From Batkoa obscura (taxonomy: Eukaryota; Entomophthoromycota; Entomophthoromycetes; Entomophthorales; Batkoaceae), in NCBI GenBank assembly GCA_030770535.1, contig JASVEC010000007.1:1302001-1366000 (forward strand): DNA of 64,000 nt, given 5' to 3'. Shown here piece after piece: positions 23,911 through 34,822 of this stretch (the first letter of the stretch is position 1; every line of letters starts with the position of its first letter). A program made the translations under genes and the position numbers. Below the pieces are notes generated by a model. That model was not told where the DNA came from. It worked only from the letters and a program-made list of their open reading frames with translations, and did no database searches.

Positions 23911-25292
23911 TTTATTGCTATGTTTGAAAGTTCAACCCAGTTTATGTTGAGCACTTTCTAACTTTTATCATTTAATATCCTTTTGAGTATAATATTGAAA
24001 CTTTTCTCAACTAATTCTTTATATTCTAATAGCTCTTGATTCTTTCTAAATTTTGATTTGAATCATGGTAAGTTTAAAATACATATATTAGCATATTATT
24101 TGATGAAAAGGATTTATAATTTTATCAATTGTAGTTTTGTAAACATACTTATTTAAATTTCCAGACACCAGCATATAATCTATTGGACTTTTAAGCTAAG
24201 TAAATAGTACACGTACACACCATCAATAATCATATTTTTTATTAATGGTCACTTAATTTACGAAAAATGTTTAATAAAATTTCAATTAAATCAAATTATT
24301 ACCCTATTTATTTATTTTTAACGAACAAATCATTTTCAAAACTAGGCTTATTAGCAAAAAAAACCGGTTAGTTACGAAATAACCAATCAGTTATACAGAG
24401 AACAGGCTAATTCAATGAAACCTTTTAATCACCAAATGAAATGTATTGAAAAAAATAAATAAATGGGGCAATAAGTTGATTTTAATAACTGAAATTCTAG
24501 TTTAATTGAACATTCTACCAGCAATTCATTAGTTGTTTGTTTTACATTAAAGCATTAAGTGTAAATTAACTGGTCATTAAAAACATGATTATTAATGCTG
24601 TACTATTTACTAATTTAAGAGTCTAATAATAAAGTTAGCTAAAGTTTACTTTTAATGATTAAAAGTTAATATTTTTAGCTATAAAGTTAACTGATTTAGT
24701 AAGCAATATATATTTAATATGATTTAATTTTAGTTTGCAAAAATCAAAAGCACTCGATATTTGAGTAAAAAAATATAAGATTAAAATATCACTATCACTA
24801 TATGAGATTATAAAATTACTTTTAGATTTATATAAAAAAGATAGCATTAGTATTTGTAAAGTTTATCAACATTTTTATCAGCTAAAAGATTTAGCTGTGT
24901 TTTTAAAAAATGGTTAAAATTTCAGAAAGTGCAATTTAATGAAAATAAAAATTATTTAATGTTAATTATTATTATTTTAAATTTAAATATGAATTTATAT
25001 TATTTTAAATATATAAAGGTGGATTATGATTTTATAGCACTTTTTAAACAGCTGTTTACTATATAAAACTAAAAAATATTAAAACAGAATAAATATTTCA
25101 GTTTTTAAGTGCTTCTTTTGACACCAACTCCCAAAAATCTAGTAAATTATAACAGAAAAAGCTACTGAAATTTTAAAATATAGCTTTTAGCTTTATTGAC
25201 GTTTTCATTCTCATTACCAAAATATTTAAAGGTATAGAGTAAATCAAAACTTTTTAAAGAAATAAAAAGATAAACTGAAATTTTAAAAATAA
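23911..25292. other. AT-rich, no gene supported
   Basis: Nothing recognised. Confidence 0.55.
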
Positions 25293-25398
25293 TAGAGATG
25301 TGTTTTTGTTTAAGGATTTAGATAATAAACCTTTCCACTCAAATAGCGTTTAAAAAATGGAAAAAGTGATGAAACCAAAAAAAACACCCTTCCCTTAT
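25293..25398 (+). mobile_element. Family A MITE, diverged left end
   Basis: AGAGATGTGTTTTTG start, AACACCCTTCCCTTA end. Confidence 0.78.
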
Positions 25399-25570
25399 AT
25401 TTTTAATTAAATAATATTTTAATATTGTTAGTTAAAAATTAACATTATTTATTCTATATCTATATCTATATTTATTACCTTGATTATTTTTTAAAATGTA
25501 AGGGTTGGCTTATTTAAGCATTTTTGATAGTTAAGATTTAGCAGTTTTTACATCAGTATAATATTTAAAA

Positions 25571-25679
25571 TATAGGGACGTATTTTATGTTTAAGAATTT
25601 TACTAACAATCTTTCCGCTCAAATATAAATGCCTTGAAAAATGAAAAAGTAATGAAATCAAAAAAATATCCCCCGTATA
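25571..25679 (+). mobile_element. Family A MITE
   Basis: TATAGGGACGT...ATCCCCCGTATA, plus orientation. Confidence 0.82.
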
Positions 25680-26565
25680 TTATATTTAAAAAAATTTTAT
25701 AAATTTTATTATTTTTTGTAACATTTTATATAATAACTTTTTTTAACTTTTGAAAGCAATAACTTTTATTATTTCACAATATATAAATAAATTCAAATTA
25801 TAAAATACTAAATATTTTATATATATCAATTAGGCTATTTTATTTAAAAAATTTCATAAAACTTCTGTCAAAAGAACTCTGTGTAAAACAAAAATTCCAA
25901 AATAAAATTAAAATAAGCTTTACTTTTTTTAAATATCAAATAACTTTGTATTACCAAAACTTTTTATAGCAATGTTATAAAAGCTTTATAATATTAAGCC
26001 ATAAAGTAAATAATATATTGGTCAAAAAAATATTAGTTAAAATTTGAGTTTTTAAAATTAAATGAGAATAATTTGAATAGCTGAGACTGAAATTTAGCTG
26101 AATTTTGAATTTAAATTAAAAAATTAATTTTGTTCTGTTTTAAAAAAAATTAAAATCCATTTTAAAATAATATTTGGGAAGTATTTATCAGTTTTATTTG
26201 TTTGAAAGTGTACAATCAAAACCAAAAACATCAGTTAAGATAAAATTAACTTAAATAAGTTAGTTAAACCTATTCAAGTTGATTTAAAAAAGTACTTACT
26301 AACTAAAATACAGTATTTTTAATTAGATAATATTAATAAAAATGCAATACAATTTAAAAACTGTTTAAGATTTTTAATAGCATTTTAAAACAAAAGTTGA
26401 ATAAAAGAAAATGATATATAAAGTAAGCTATTATAATATAACTGTAATTACTTTAATTGGTATTAATATGCTTTTGAGTTAACAGTAATTTAAACATTAA
26501 TAGCCAAAAAATAAGCATTGTTGCATAATGCTAAATAGAATAACAATAAAATTATTGAATACTTC
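25680..26565. other. Very AT-rich, no feature
   Basis: Nothing supported. Confidence 0.6.
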
Positions 26566-27066
26566 TGTGAAGGTTGGCATTTAGTGGTTGGAGTTAAAAG
26601 CAGTTTTTGCTTGATTAACTTGCCTTGAGTTGAACGATCTTAGTTTATGTAACTAATATAGACTTAAGCGAATAAGAATAATACGTAATAAGCTAAGAAC
26701 TATGTAAAACAAATATAATAGACGATATTACTGTAAAATCTACGTAAGATGTTGTCAGAAAGACTTAGTAGTTTTGTTAATGGTACGATATCAGGGAGTA
26801 ATTCAGTTAAAAAGCCTCGAGTTATCATATTGAAGAATCTCTTTTATAATCCAACAAGTATGGATATCAAAACGAGAGGATATCATTCTTTGCAATATCA
26901 AGTTAGAAATTCTCACAGCAAATCAAAACAAGGAACTCTAGATTGAATATACCACATGGATCACGGTCGAATTGATTACAAGACAGGCTATAACTAGCTT
27001 TGTAAAACAAGTTGAATGATTATTATGTCATAATTGATTCGAGAGCTGATAAATCAATACTTCACA
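26566..27066 (+). mobile_element. Family B element, with the longest copy of its short reading frame
   Basis: TGTGAAGGTTGGC start, AATACTTCACA end, about 500 bp. The frame at 26749-26946 reads MLSERLSSFVNGTISGSNS... and runs 65 codons to KSKQGTLD. Carries the CCAACAAGTATGGATAT subtype. Confidence 0.85.
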
Positions 27067-27134
27067 CTAGCATTGACCTAAATAAGAAACTAAACAGCAA
27101 TTCATAAAGCTATAATAACAATGCTTTTATTAAA

Positions 27135-27175
27135 AAAACAGAAAAATGATAAAGCCAAAAAAACACTTTTTTATA
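27135..27175 (+). mobile_element. Family A right-end fragment
   Basis: AAAAATGATAAAGCCAAAAA and ACACTTTTTTATA, abutting the left end of the T transposon. Confidence 0.5.
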
Positions 27176-27352
27176 TGTGGGGGTGTCCAAATTGGTTTCA
27201 GAATTTAACTAGAAATTAATCCAAATTTTAAGTTTTTAAATTTGTAAGTCTTTAATGTATGATCAGCTAAATTTGAAAAGCTTAATAAGTATAAAAATTT
27301 AACTTAAAAGACTTATTTTATTTATTTTATTTTATTTTATTGATTATATGTC

Positions 27353-27682
27353 TGTGAAAGTTAGTACTCAGTAATTGGAGTTAGAGGCAGTTCTAGCTTA
27401 GTTTATGTAGCTAAGATAGACTTAAATTAATAGGAGTAATACGCAATAAACTACGAGCTATGTAAAACAAATAGAATAGACAATACTACTGTAAAGTCTA
27501 CGTAAGATATTATCAGAAAGACCTAGTGGCTTTATTAAAAGTAAAATATTAGGGAACAATTCAATTAAAAAGCCTCGAGCTATTTATGTTGAAGAAAATC
27601 TATTTTATACTCCAACTAGTTTTGTAAACAAGTGATTATTATGCGATAATCAATCATAGAGCTGATGAAACAATATTTCACA
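27353..27682 (+). mobile_element. Family B element, internally deleted, inside T
   Basis: 330 bp from TGTGAAAGTTAG to ATATTTCACA. The stretch after GAAGAAAATCTATTTTA is shortened. Same position in T as at 21178. Confidence 0.82.
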
Positions 27683-27797
27683 GTGTTTTGTATTTTTTAT
27701 TAAATATATAGCTATATAATATATAAATATATAATCATTTGGCTTATTTTTTATTAAAATAAAAACAAAATGCAAGCTTTTATAACTAAACTTCGAA

Positions 27798-29477
27798 ATG
27801 GAATTTCTAAAAACTTTAATACGATTAGGGAGAAGCACATTATATAAACATTGTAATTCATTTACATCAATTTTAACAACTATTCACAATAACCCAGAGT
27901 TTATGGAATTTTATAATAAAACAAAAAAAGGAAAAGAAATGTCATTAAAGTTTACTATTAATAATAACAGACTTGATCAAGCAATGTATAAAATTGGTGC
28001 TTTAAAGGAAACAGGAAATAAAAACCAACAAGTAGCATTATTATCGACTATAGCTTCAGTATATTCTTTTGATGAATGTAAAAGTTTTGGATTTAATATA
28101 AGTAGAAATCAATATAATATGATTATTCAAAAACAATTAATAATAAAATACCAACATTACAACCTATTATTAAAAATACAAAAAAAATTAAAGATGAGCA
28201 AATCGAGATTATTATAAAATATTTACTTGATAATTCAACTATTTCATCAAGATTTAGTAAAAAAAATAATGATAAATATTCGTCAGAGAATATATACATA
28301 TTAAATAAAAGTAGAAGAATGATATACAGTAAGTATTTTAGTGATTTAAAAGATAAAGCAGTATAGCTAGGTCAACATTTTTCAAATATATACCAAATGA
28401 TTTTAAAAATCCAGCAAGAAAAACAGATTTATGTAATATATGTGCCCAGTATACAGTTAGAAAAAAGTTACTTGAAAATAAAATAAATACAGCGACAGAA
28501 AATAAAGCAGAGATAGAGGAATCTTTTAATAAAGAAAAAAGGTTATATAAATTACATGAATTTTGTGTTGATACTCAAAAAAACATACTTAATGAAACTA
28601 TTGAAAAATTAAATAATAGAAGTTGTATAATACTTTTAGACTTTAAACAAAATATGGAAATAGGAACAAGACCAGATCCAATAAACTTAGATCATTATAA
28701 CAAACAAGCTATATCAGTATTAGAGTTTGGCGTTTTATATTTAAAAAACAATAAAACAATAGCCAAAGTTTATTTTGGTTATTTATCTGAAATATTAAAT
28801 CATGATTCAGCATATGCAGGAGATTGTTTGATTAATTTAATATCAAAGAGCCTTTATTTAAAAAGTTTACAAAAATTAATATATGAGCAGATACAGGATA
28901 TCATTTTAAATCTCAAGAGTTTTTACATTACATCTTTGAAGAAATTTATAAAATAAATAGTAGTTTAAATATTGATCTTAATTTTTTTGCTGAGCATCAT
29001 GGAAAAAGTATAGTTGATGGATATTTGGAAATCTCTCACAGTGGAAAAATAGTTTTGAAGCATTAGGTAAAATAGAAGATATTGATCAATTAATTTCAAA
29101 ATTTGAGATTTTTGTTTGTGAAAATAATAGATTTAATAACTCAACTGTCAATAATGGGCAAATAAATATACTTTTTAAAAAGTATGAAAGAAACAAAGAT
29201 ATAAAAAAAATAATAAAAATAAAAGGTATTAAAAAGTATTTACATTTTATTAAACGTGGTGAAAAACTACACTGTTATCCAGTATCTGATAGATCAAAAA
29301 AAAGCGATATGATCTCAATTAAAGTTATAGAGTCTATAGAGGATAGAAAAATTAAAAGGTCAACCCCAGCTTATCTTACAAAAATAACACAAAATTTAAA
29401 AGTTTCAATATTTAGTAAGCAAGTAAGTAGCTTATTAGATGATAGAAATCAATTATTAAACGTTGATATTACTTGAA
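27798..29477 (+). pseudogene. Family T transposase, degraded
   Basis: Coding-like sequence runs across three frames with at least four frame changes or stops. The opening frame (27798-28217) is MEFLKTLIRLGRSTLYKHCN... Later blocks: NIYILNKSRRMIYSKYF, a zinc-type LCNICAQYTVRKK, a candidate catalytic Asp in SCIILLDFKQNMEIG, ISVLEFGVLYL, a block around ADTGYHFKSQEFLHYIFEEI, and FFAEHHGKSIVDGY, which looks like the region before the last acidic residue of a DDE enzyme. It ends near LLDDRNQLLNVDIT. I infer a DDE-type cut-and-paste transposase; I could not assign a named superfamily. Pieces of it recur at 30120, 31160, 31828, 58468 and 59639. Confidence 0.7.
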
Positions 29478-30012
29478 TTATTGATAGCTAAGTTAATAAA
29501 TAGTCAAAGAGCAAGTAGTTGTAATAATAAGTAAAAACTATTATTATACTGCTTGTATTACATAGGGATGGTTAATTATAGTTTTGGGGCTAACTACTCC
29601 CTTCCATGCAGCTATTTATTAACTTAGCGATATATTAATAAGGTAATTATAACATTAAAATAATTTATTCATTTGATAGCAAATCTGCAGTGTTGAATAT
29701 AAAACAGTTAATAATAAATATTTATTAATAAAGTTTTATAAAAATATATATTTATTTCCATATTACAACTTTGACTAATATCAATATACAGGCTATATTG
29801 GTAAAATCTTTGCTAATCCAGAAATTTATATTAAATTTAATAGAAATTCCGCTAATTAACAATATAAATTATAACAAAATAATTTAAAACTGTGTCGGGT
29901 ACTTTTGGCTTTTAAATAAAGAATTTATTTTATAAAATTTTAAGCAAAGTTTTTAGAATATAAATATTTAAAAATTGGATAAAAAAATGAAACCAATTCG
30001 GACACCACCCCA

Positions 30013-30119
30013 TATGGGGGTGCTTTTTTAGCTTTATCACTTTTCCATCTTTTAAGCGCTATCCTATCTGAGTGGAGAGATTGTTGGTAAAATTTTTGAA
30101 CAAAAATTACATCCCTAAA
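30013..30119 (-). mobile_element. Family A MITE abutting the right end of T
   Basis: TATGGGGGTGCTTTTTTAG...ACATCCCTAAA. It shares the TA with the T right end, so it inserted into T's own target duplication. Confidence 0.82.
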
Positions 30120-30234
30120 TATTATTAACCTTAGTTTTTTGCTGTGAGCATCATGGAAAAAGTATAGTTGATAAACATTTTAGAGATCTTTTATAATGAA
30201 AAAACAGTTTTGAAGCACTAAGCAGAATAGAAGA
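30120..30234 (+). mobile_element. Family T internal fragment
   Basis: Matches the T transposase around GAGCATCATGGAAAAAGT to AAGCAGAATAGAAGA, then stops at an A MITE. Confidence 0.75.
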
Positions 30235-31159
30235 TATGGGGATGTATTTTTTTGTTTAAGAATTTTACTAACAATCTTTCTGCTCAAATAGTGCTTAAAA
30301 AACGGAAAAAGTAATGAAACCAAAAAGAACACCTCCATATGAAAGAAACAAAGATACAAAAATAATAATAGAATACAAGGTATTAAAAAAAGTGTTTACA
30401 TTTTTATCCAGTATCTGACAGATAAAGAAAAGTGGTATAATTCCAATTAAAGATATAAAGTCTATAAAAAATAAAAAAATAAAAGATTAACCCCAGCTTA
30501 TTTTACAAAAACAGCAGAGAGTTTAAGTTTCAATATTTATTAAGCAAATGAGTAGTAAGTAGCCTATTAAATAATAAAAATTAGTTATTAAGTATTGATA
30601 TTACTTAAAGTATTAATAGCTAAGTTAATAAATAGTTAAAAAGCAAATAATTATAATAATAAATAAAAATTATTATTGTATTGCTTGTATTATATAAGGA
30701 TGGTTAATTATAGTTTTGGGGCTAACCGGCTCTCTCTTATGCAGCTCTATTTATCAACTTAGTGATATATTAATAATGTAATTATAACATTAAAATACAT
30801 TATTTATTTGATAGCAAATCTCCAATGTTGGCTATAAAGCAGTCAATAATAAATATTTCTTAATGAGGTTTTATAAGAATGTGCATTTATTTACATATTA
30901 TATTATATTACAACTTTAACTAATACCAATATACAAGTTATATTAGTAAAAGCCTTGCTAATCTGGAAATTTATATTAAATTTAATAGAAATTCCGCTCT
31001 TACAATATAAATTACAATAAAATAATTTAAAACTGCGTTTGGGTACTACTTTTGGTTTTTAATAAAGAACTTATTTTATAGAATTTTAAGTAAAGTTTTT
31101 AAAATATAAAATATTTAAGAATTGGGTAATAAAATAAAACCAATTCGGACATCCCTATA
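30235..31159 (+). mobile_element. 925-bp A+T chimeric unit, second copy
   Basis: A MITE (30235-30339) joined to a T right part (30340-31159). By eye identical in length and in all bases but one (C/T near the right end) to 21479-22403, while the left and right flanks differ. The left boundary is exactly the A MITE end; the right boundary is exactly the T end. Confidence 0.88.
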
Positions 31160-31416
31160 TGCAGGAAACTGTTTAATTAATTTAATATGGGGATGTATTT
31201 TTGTGTTTAAGAATTTTACTAACAATATTTCCGCTCAAATAGCGCTTAAAGAATGGAAAAAGTAATGAAGCCAAAAAAAATACCCCCATATCTAAAAAGC
31301 TTTTATTTAAAAAGTCTATAAAAATCAATATATAGGTAGAGATATAAGAAAATTATTTTAAATCTTAAAAATTTTTATACTATATATTTAAAAAAATTCA
31401 TAAAGTAAATAATAGT
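31160..31416 (+). mobile_element. Family T internal fragment with A MITE inside
   Basis: TATGCAGGAAACTGTTTAAT, then the A MITE, then TCTAAAAAGCTTTTATTT, matching T transposase sequence around 28810-28960. Confidence 0.75.
31186..31290 (+). mobile_element. Family A MITE, complete
   Basis: TATGGGGATGT...ATACCCCCATA, inside a T fragment. Confidence 0.9.
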
Positions 31417-31722
31417 TATGAAAGTTGGTACTCAGTGGTTGGAGTTAAAAGCAGCTTTTGCTTGATTAACTTGCCTTGAGTTGAACGATCTTAGTTTATG
31501 TAACTAATATAGACTTAAACGAATAAGAATAATACGTAATAAGCTAAGAACTATGTAAAACAAATATAATAGACGATATTACTGTAGAATCTATGTAAGA
31601 TGTTGTCAGAAAGACTTAGTGGCTTTATTAATGGTACGATATCAGGGAGTAATTCAGTTAAAAAGCCTCGAGTTATCATGTTGAAGAATCTCTTTAACAC
31701 ACTGACTTGGTGGCTATATCTA
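31417..31722 (+). mobile_element. Family B element, 5' part
   Basis: TATGAAAGTTGGTACTC start, breaks at TGGTGGCTATATC next to an A MITE, at the same internal position as the copy at 21178. Confidence 0.8.
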
Positions 31723-31827
31723 TATGGGGGTGTTTTTTTTGGTTTCATTATTTTTTCCATTTTTTAAGCACTATTTGAGCAGAAAGATTGTTAGTAAAAT
31801 TCTTAAATAGAAAAATACATCCCCATA
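31723..31827 (-). mobile_element. Family A MITE, complete
   Basis: TATGGGGGTGT...ACATCCCCATA, reversed. Confidence 0.9.
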
Positions 31828-32160
31828 TATTAATTTTTATAAGCTTTTTAAATAAAAGCTCTTTAGATATTAAATTAATTAATTAAACAGTTTCTTGCAT
31901 ATGCTGAATTATGATTTAGTATTTTAGATAGATAATCAAAATAAACTTTGCTTATTGTTTTATTATTTTTTAAATACAAAACACCAAAACTTAATGCTGA
32001 TATAGCTTGTTTATTATAATGATCTAAATTTAATAGATCTGATCTTATTTTTATTTTTATTTTTATAGTTATATTTACTTAAAGTCTAAAATTATTGTAC
32101 AGTTTTTATTATTTAATTTTTTAATAGTTTTATTAAATGTAACTTGCCTGAGATCTGTTA
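31828..32160 (-). mobile_element. Family T internal fragment, reversed
   Basis: Reverse complement of transposase sequence (for example TTTAAATAAAAGCTCTTTAG, then CAGTTTCTTGCATATGCTG, then AAAGTCTAAAATTATTGTAC). It faces the plus-strand T fragment at 31160, with B and A between them. Confidence 0.75.
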
Positions 32161-32475
32161 CAATAATAATTTTTTTTTATAATTTAAAATTTTTTTATAA
32201 TTTACTTAAGTTTTTTTCAGGATTTAAAACATGTATTTAATTATATTTAATTAAATTAATAAAAACTACGTTTAAAAAGTATATACTCAAACAATTAAAG
32301 TTAATTGATTCGATAAAAAAAGCTTAATTACTTATAATTAAAAAAGATAATATGAATATATTTAAAAGTTTATATAAATGAAATTAACAATAAAATAAAA
32401 TAATTATAACTTTTTAATTAATTGTTTTCTGGTTAAAATTAAATCCCAACTGCTGGCAAAAAAATAAAATAAAGC

Positions 32476-32938
32476 TGTGAAATATTGATTTATTAGCTCT
32501 CGGATTGATTATAACACAACAATCACTTAAGTTGCTGTGTTCTCAAGTTCAATCACAATCAGTCAAAGTCCCTTATTTTGATTTGCTGTGAGAATTTCTA
32601 ACTTCATATTACAAAGAATAATATCCTCTCGTTTTGATATCCATACTTGTTGGATTATAAAAGAGATTCTTCAATATGATAACTCGAGGCTTTTTAACTG
32701 AATTACTCCCTGATATCGTACCATTAACAAAGCCACTAAGTCTTTCTGACAACATCTTACATAGATTCTACAGTAATATCGTCTATTATATTTGTTTTAC
32801 ATAGTTCTTAGCTTATTACGTATTATTCTTATTCATTTAAGTTTATCTTAGCTACGTAAACTAAGACCCTTCGACTCAAGGCAAGTTAACCAACCAAGGA
32901 CTGCTTTTAACTCCAACCACTGAGTATCAACTTTCACA
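32476..32938 (-). mobile_element. Family B element with clean 4-bp target duplication
   Basis: 463 bp from TGTGAAATATTG to CAACTTTCACA, reversed. AAGC lies directly on both sides (32472-32475 and 32939-32942). Confidence 0.9.
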
Positions 32939-33162
32939 AAGCTACTTAATTTAAAATTACAATTAAAAATAAGTATTTTTAATTTTTAAATTTAATAATA
33001 GTTTAAATAAAATTTGTAATACTGAATAATAATTATTAGTTTTTTTTGTTTAAATCGATCCTAATAAAAAACTGTTTTAATTAAGTATTTACAAGTGTAT
33101 TATTTTTAATAACTTTATTATAACAATAAAAATTAAAAAAAAAAACAATATTTAAATTAATA

Positions 33163-33305
33163 ACTCAAACAAAAAAATACGTCCTCATATAACTATTCAA
33201 CTCTATTATTAAACAAAGCATTAAGAGTTTTATTAGCAATCTTTCCGCTCAAATAGCGCTTAAAAAACAGAAAAAGTAATGAAACCAAAAAGAATATCGT
33301 CATAT
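33163..33305. mobile_element. Two partial family A copies
   Basis: A reversed right end (AAACAAAAAAATACGTCCTC, to about 33190) and a plus copy lacking its left end (TTAAGAGTTTTATTAGC to ATATCGTCATA). Confidence 0.7.
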
Positions 33306-33384
33306 AAAGTTTAATTAAATAAGCTTATTTTAATTTTTAATTTAATTCTGCTAATAGCTAAAAGATAATTATTAAATCTAACTA

Positions 33385-33489
33385 TATGGCAGTGTTTTTT
33401 TTGGTTTCATTACTTTTTTCATCTTTTAAGCGCTACTTGAATGGAAAAGCCGTCAGTAAAATTCTTGAACAAGAAAATACATACTTATA
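33385..33489 (-). mobile_element. Family A MITE, diverged, first of a tandem pair
   Basis: TATGGCAGTGT...ACATACTTATA, reversed. Confidence 0.8.
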
Positions 33490-33592
33490 TATGGGGGTGT
33501 TTTTTTTGGTTTCATTATTTTTTCCATTTTTTAAGCACTATTTGAGCGGAAAGATTGTTAGTAAAATTCTTAAACAAAATACACCCCCATAT
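33490..33592 (-). mobile_element. Family A MITE, second of a tandem pair
   Basis: TATGGGGGTGT...ACACCCCCATA. Abuts the previous copy at a shared TA, in the same orientation. Confidence 0.88.
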
Positions 33593-33756
33593 TATACTTT
33601 TAATCATATTTATTATTAATTTTTAATTTTTAGCATTTTCTTTTTATAATTTTAATAATAGTTACTTTTTTTACTTTTAAAAATAATTTTTATCGAATTG
33701 ATAGCTAAATTTTAAGCTAATAACTAATATAAATTTATATTATTTGAAAACGTAAT

Positions 33757-33798
33757 ATTTTTTTAAAAACTCTTAAACACAAAAATACATCCTCATAT
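33757..33798 (-). mobile_element. Minimal deleted family A copy
   Basis: AATATTTTTTTAAAAACTC then TTAAACACAAAAATACATCC; the middle is missing, as at 16888. Confidence 0.5.
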
Positions 33799-33973
33799 TT
33801 TAAATTATAAAAAATTTGATAAAATGAAGTTTAAAATATTTTTTGCTATTTAATCTACTGTTTATATAATATATTTAATTAATTAATTTTTTTTAATAAT
33901 TTGAAACATTTAAAAATAATTATAATTAAATATAAAAAATAAAAACATTTAACTTAATTAAAAAAATTTAAAA

Positions 33974-34543
33974 TATAGGGATGTATTTTTGTGTTTAAGA
34001 AATTTACTAACAATTTTTCCACTTAAATAGCGCTTAAAAAATGGAAAAAATAATGAAACTGTGAAGTTGATACTTAGTGGTCAAAGTTAAAAGCTACTCT
34101 TGCTTAATTAAGTTGCCTTGAGTCGAACGGTCTTAGTTTATGTAACTAAGATGGACTTAACTTAATAGAAATAGTACGTAATAAGCTACGAATTATGTAA
34201 ACAAATACAATGGGAGATACTACCGTAAAATCTATATAAGATGTTGTCAGAAAGACTTAGTGACTTTATTAACGATACGTTATCAGGGAGTAATCCAATT
34301 AAAAAAGCCCCGAGTTATCATATTGAAGAATCTCTTTTATACTCCAATAAGTATGGATATTAAAAGGAGATAATATTGTTTGCAATATGAAGTTAGAAAT
34401 TCTCGCAGTAAATCAAGATAAGGGGCTCTGAATTGATTGTGTTTGAGCTTGAAAATACAACAACTTAAGTGATTGTTGTGTTATAATCAATCTGAGAGCT
34501 AAATAAAGCAATATTTCACAAAACCAAAAAAAACATCTTCATA
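33974..34543 (+). mobile_element. Family A MITE split by a family B insertion
   Basis: The A halves are 33974-34059 (TATAGGGATGT to AATGAAAC) and 34521-34543 (AAACCAAAAAAAAC to CTTCATA). Removing the B element and one AAAC restores a normal A copy, which fixes the B target duplication at 4 bp. Confidence 0.88.
34060..34520 (+). mobile_element. Family B element inserted in an A MITE
   Basis: 461 bp, TGTGAAGTTGATAC to AATATTTCACA, flanked by AAAC on both sides. Confidence 0.9.
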
Positions 34544-34719
34544 TATAAAAATAATAGCAAATAATCAAAAGTTTCAAAATTTTTAAATATATTTTAATCA
34601 AAAAGTTAAATATTTTGTTTTTTTATGTTTACTTATATTAAACAATATTAAATTCTTGATTAAAGTTTATAATCAATTTAATATTTTAAATTAAATTAAG
34701 ATTTTACTAAAATTTGCTA

Positions 34720-34822
34720 TATGGGGGTGTTTTTTTGGCTTCATTATTTTTTCCATTTTTTAAGCGCTATTTAAGTGGAAAATTGTTAGTAAAATTCTTA
34801 AACAGAAAAATACATCCCCATA
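34720..34822 (-). mobile_element. Family A MITE, complete with clear TA flanks
   Basis: TA|TGGGGGTGT...ACATCCCCA|TA, then CAAAAC outside, so only TA is duplicated. Confidence 0.9.

Larger units (their letters stand above)
27174..30014 (+). mobile_element. Family T DNA transposon, end to end
   Basis: 2.84 kb. The left end TA|TGTGGGGGTGTCC, then AATTGGTTTCAGAATTT, mirrors the right end GAAACCAATTCGGACACC, then ACCCCA|TA, giving terminal inverted repeats of about 25 bp and a TA target duplication. Inside: a family B copy (27353-27682), the degraded transposase (27798-29477) and a 500-bp 3' region. The first ~25 bp match the ends of family A (TATGGGGGTGT, then TTGGTTTCAT), so this type of element probably mobilises A. 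Confidence 0.85.

Noticed and set aside
31551-31760. Open frames over B and A junctions (also 58070-58285 and 59584-59907)
   Set aside because: They run across element borders, mixing sequence of B, A and T, so they are not genes; only the start of the B frame recurs.
33386-33619. Recurring peptide MGVFFLVSLFFPFFKHYLSG in many places, suggesting a small protein family
   Set aside because: It is the reversed translation of the family A MITE. Frames start and stop outside the element at random and copies are not kept in frame, so it is a by-product.
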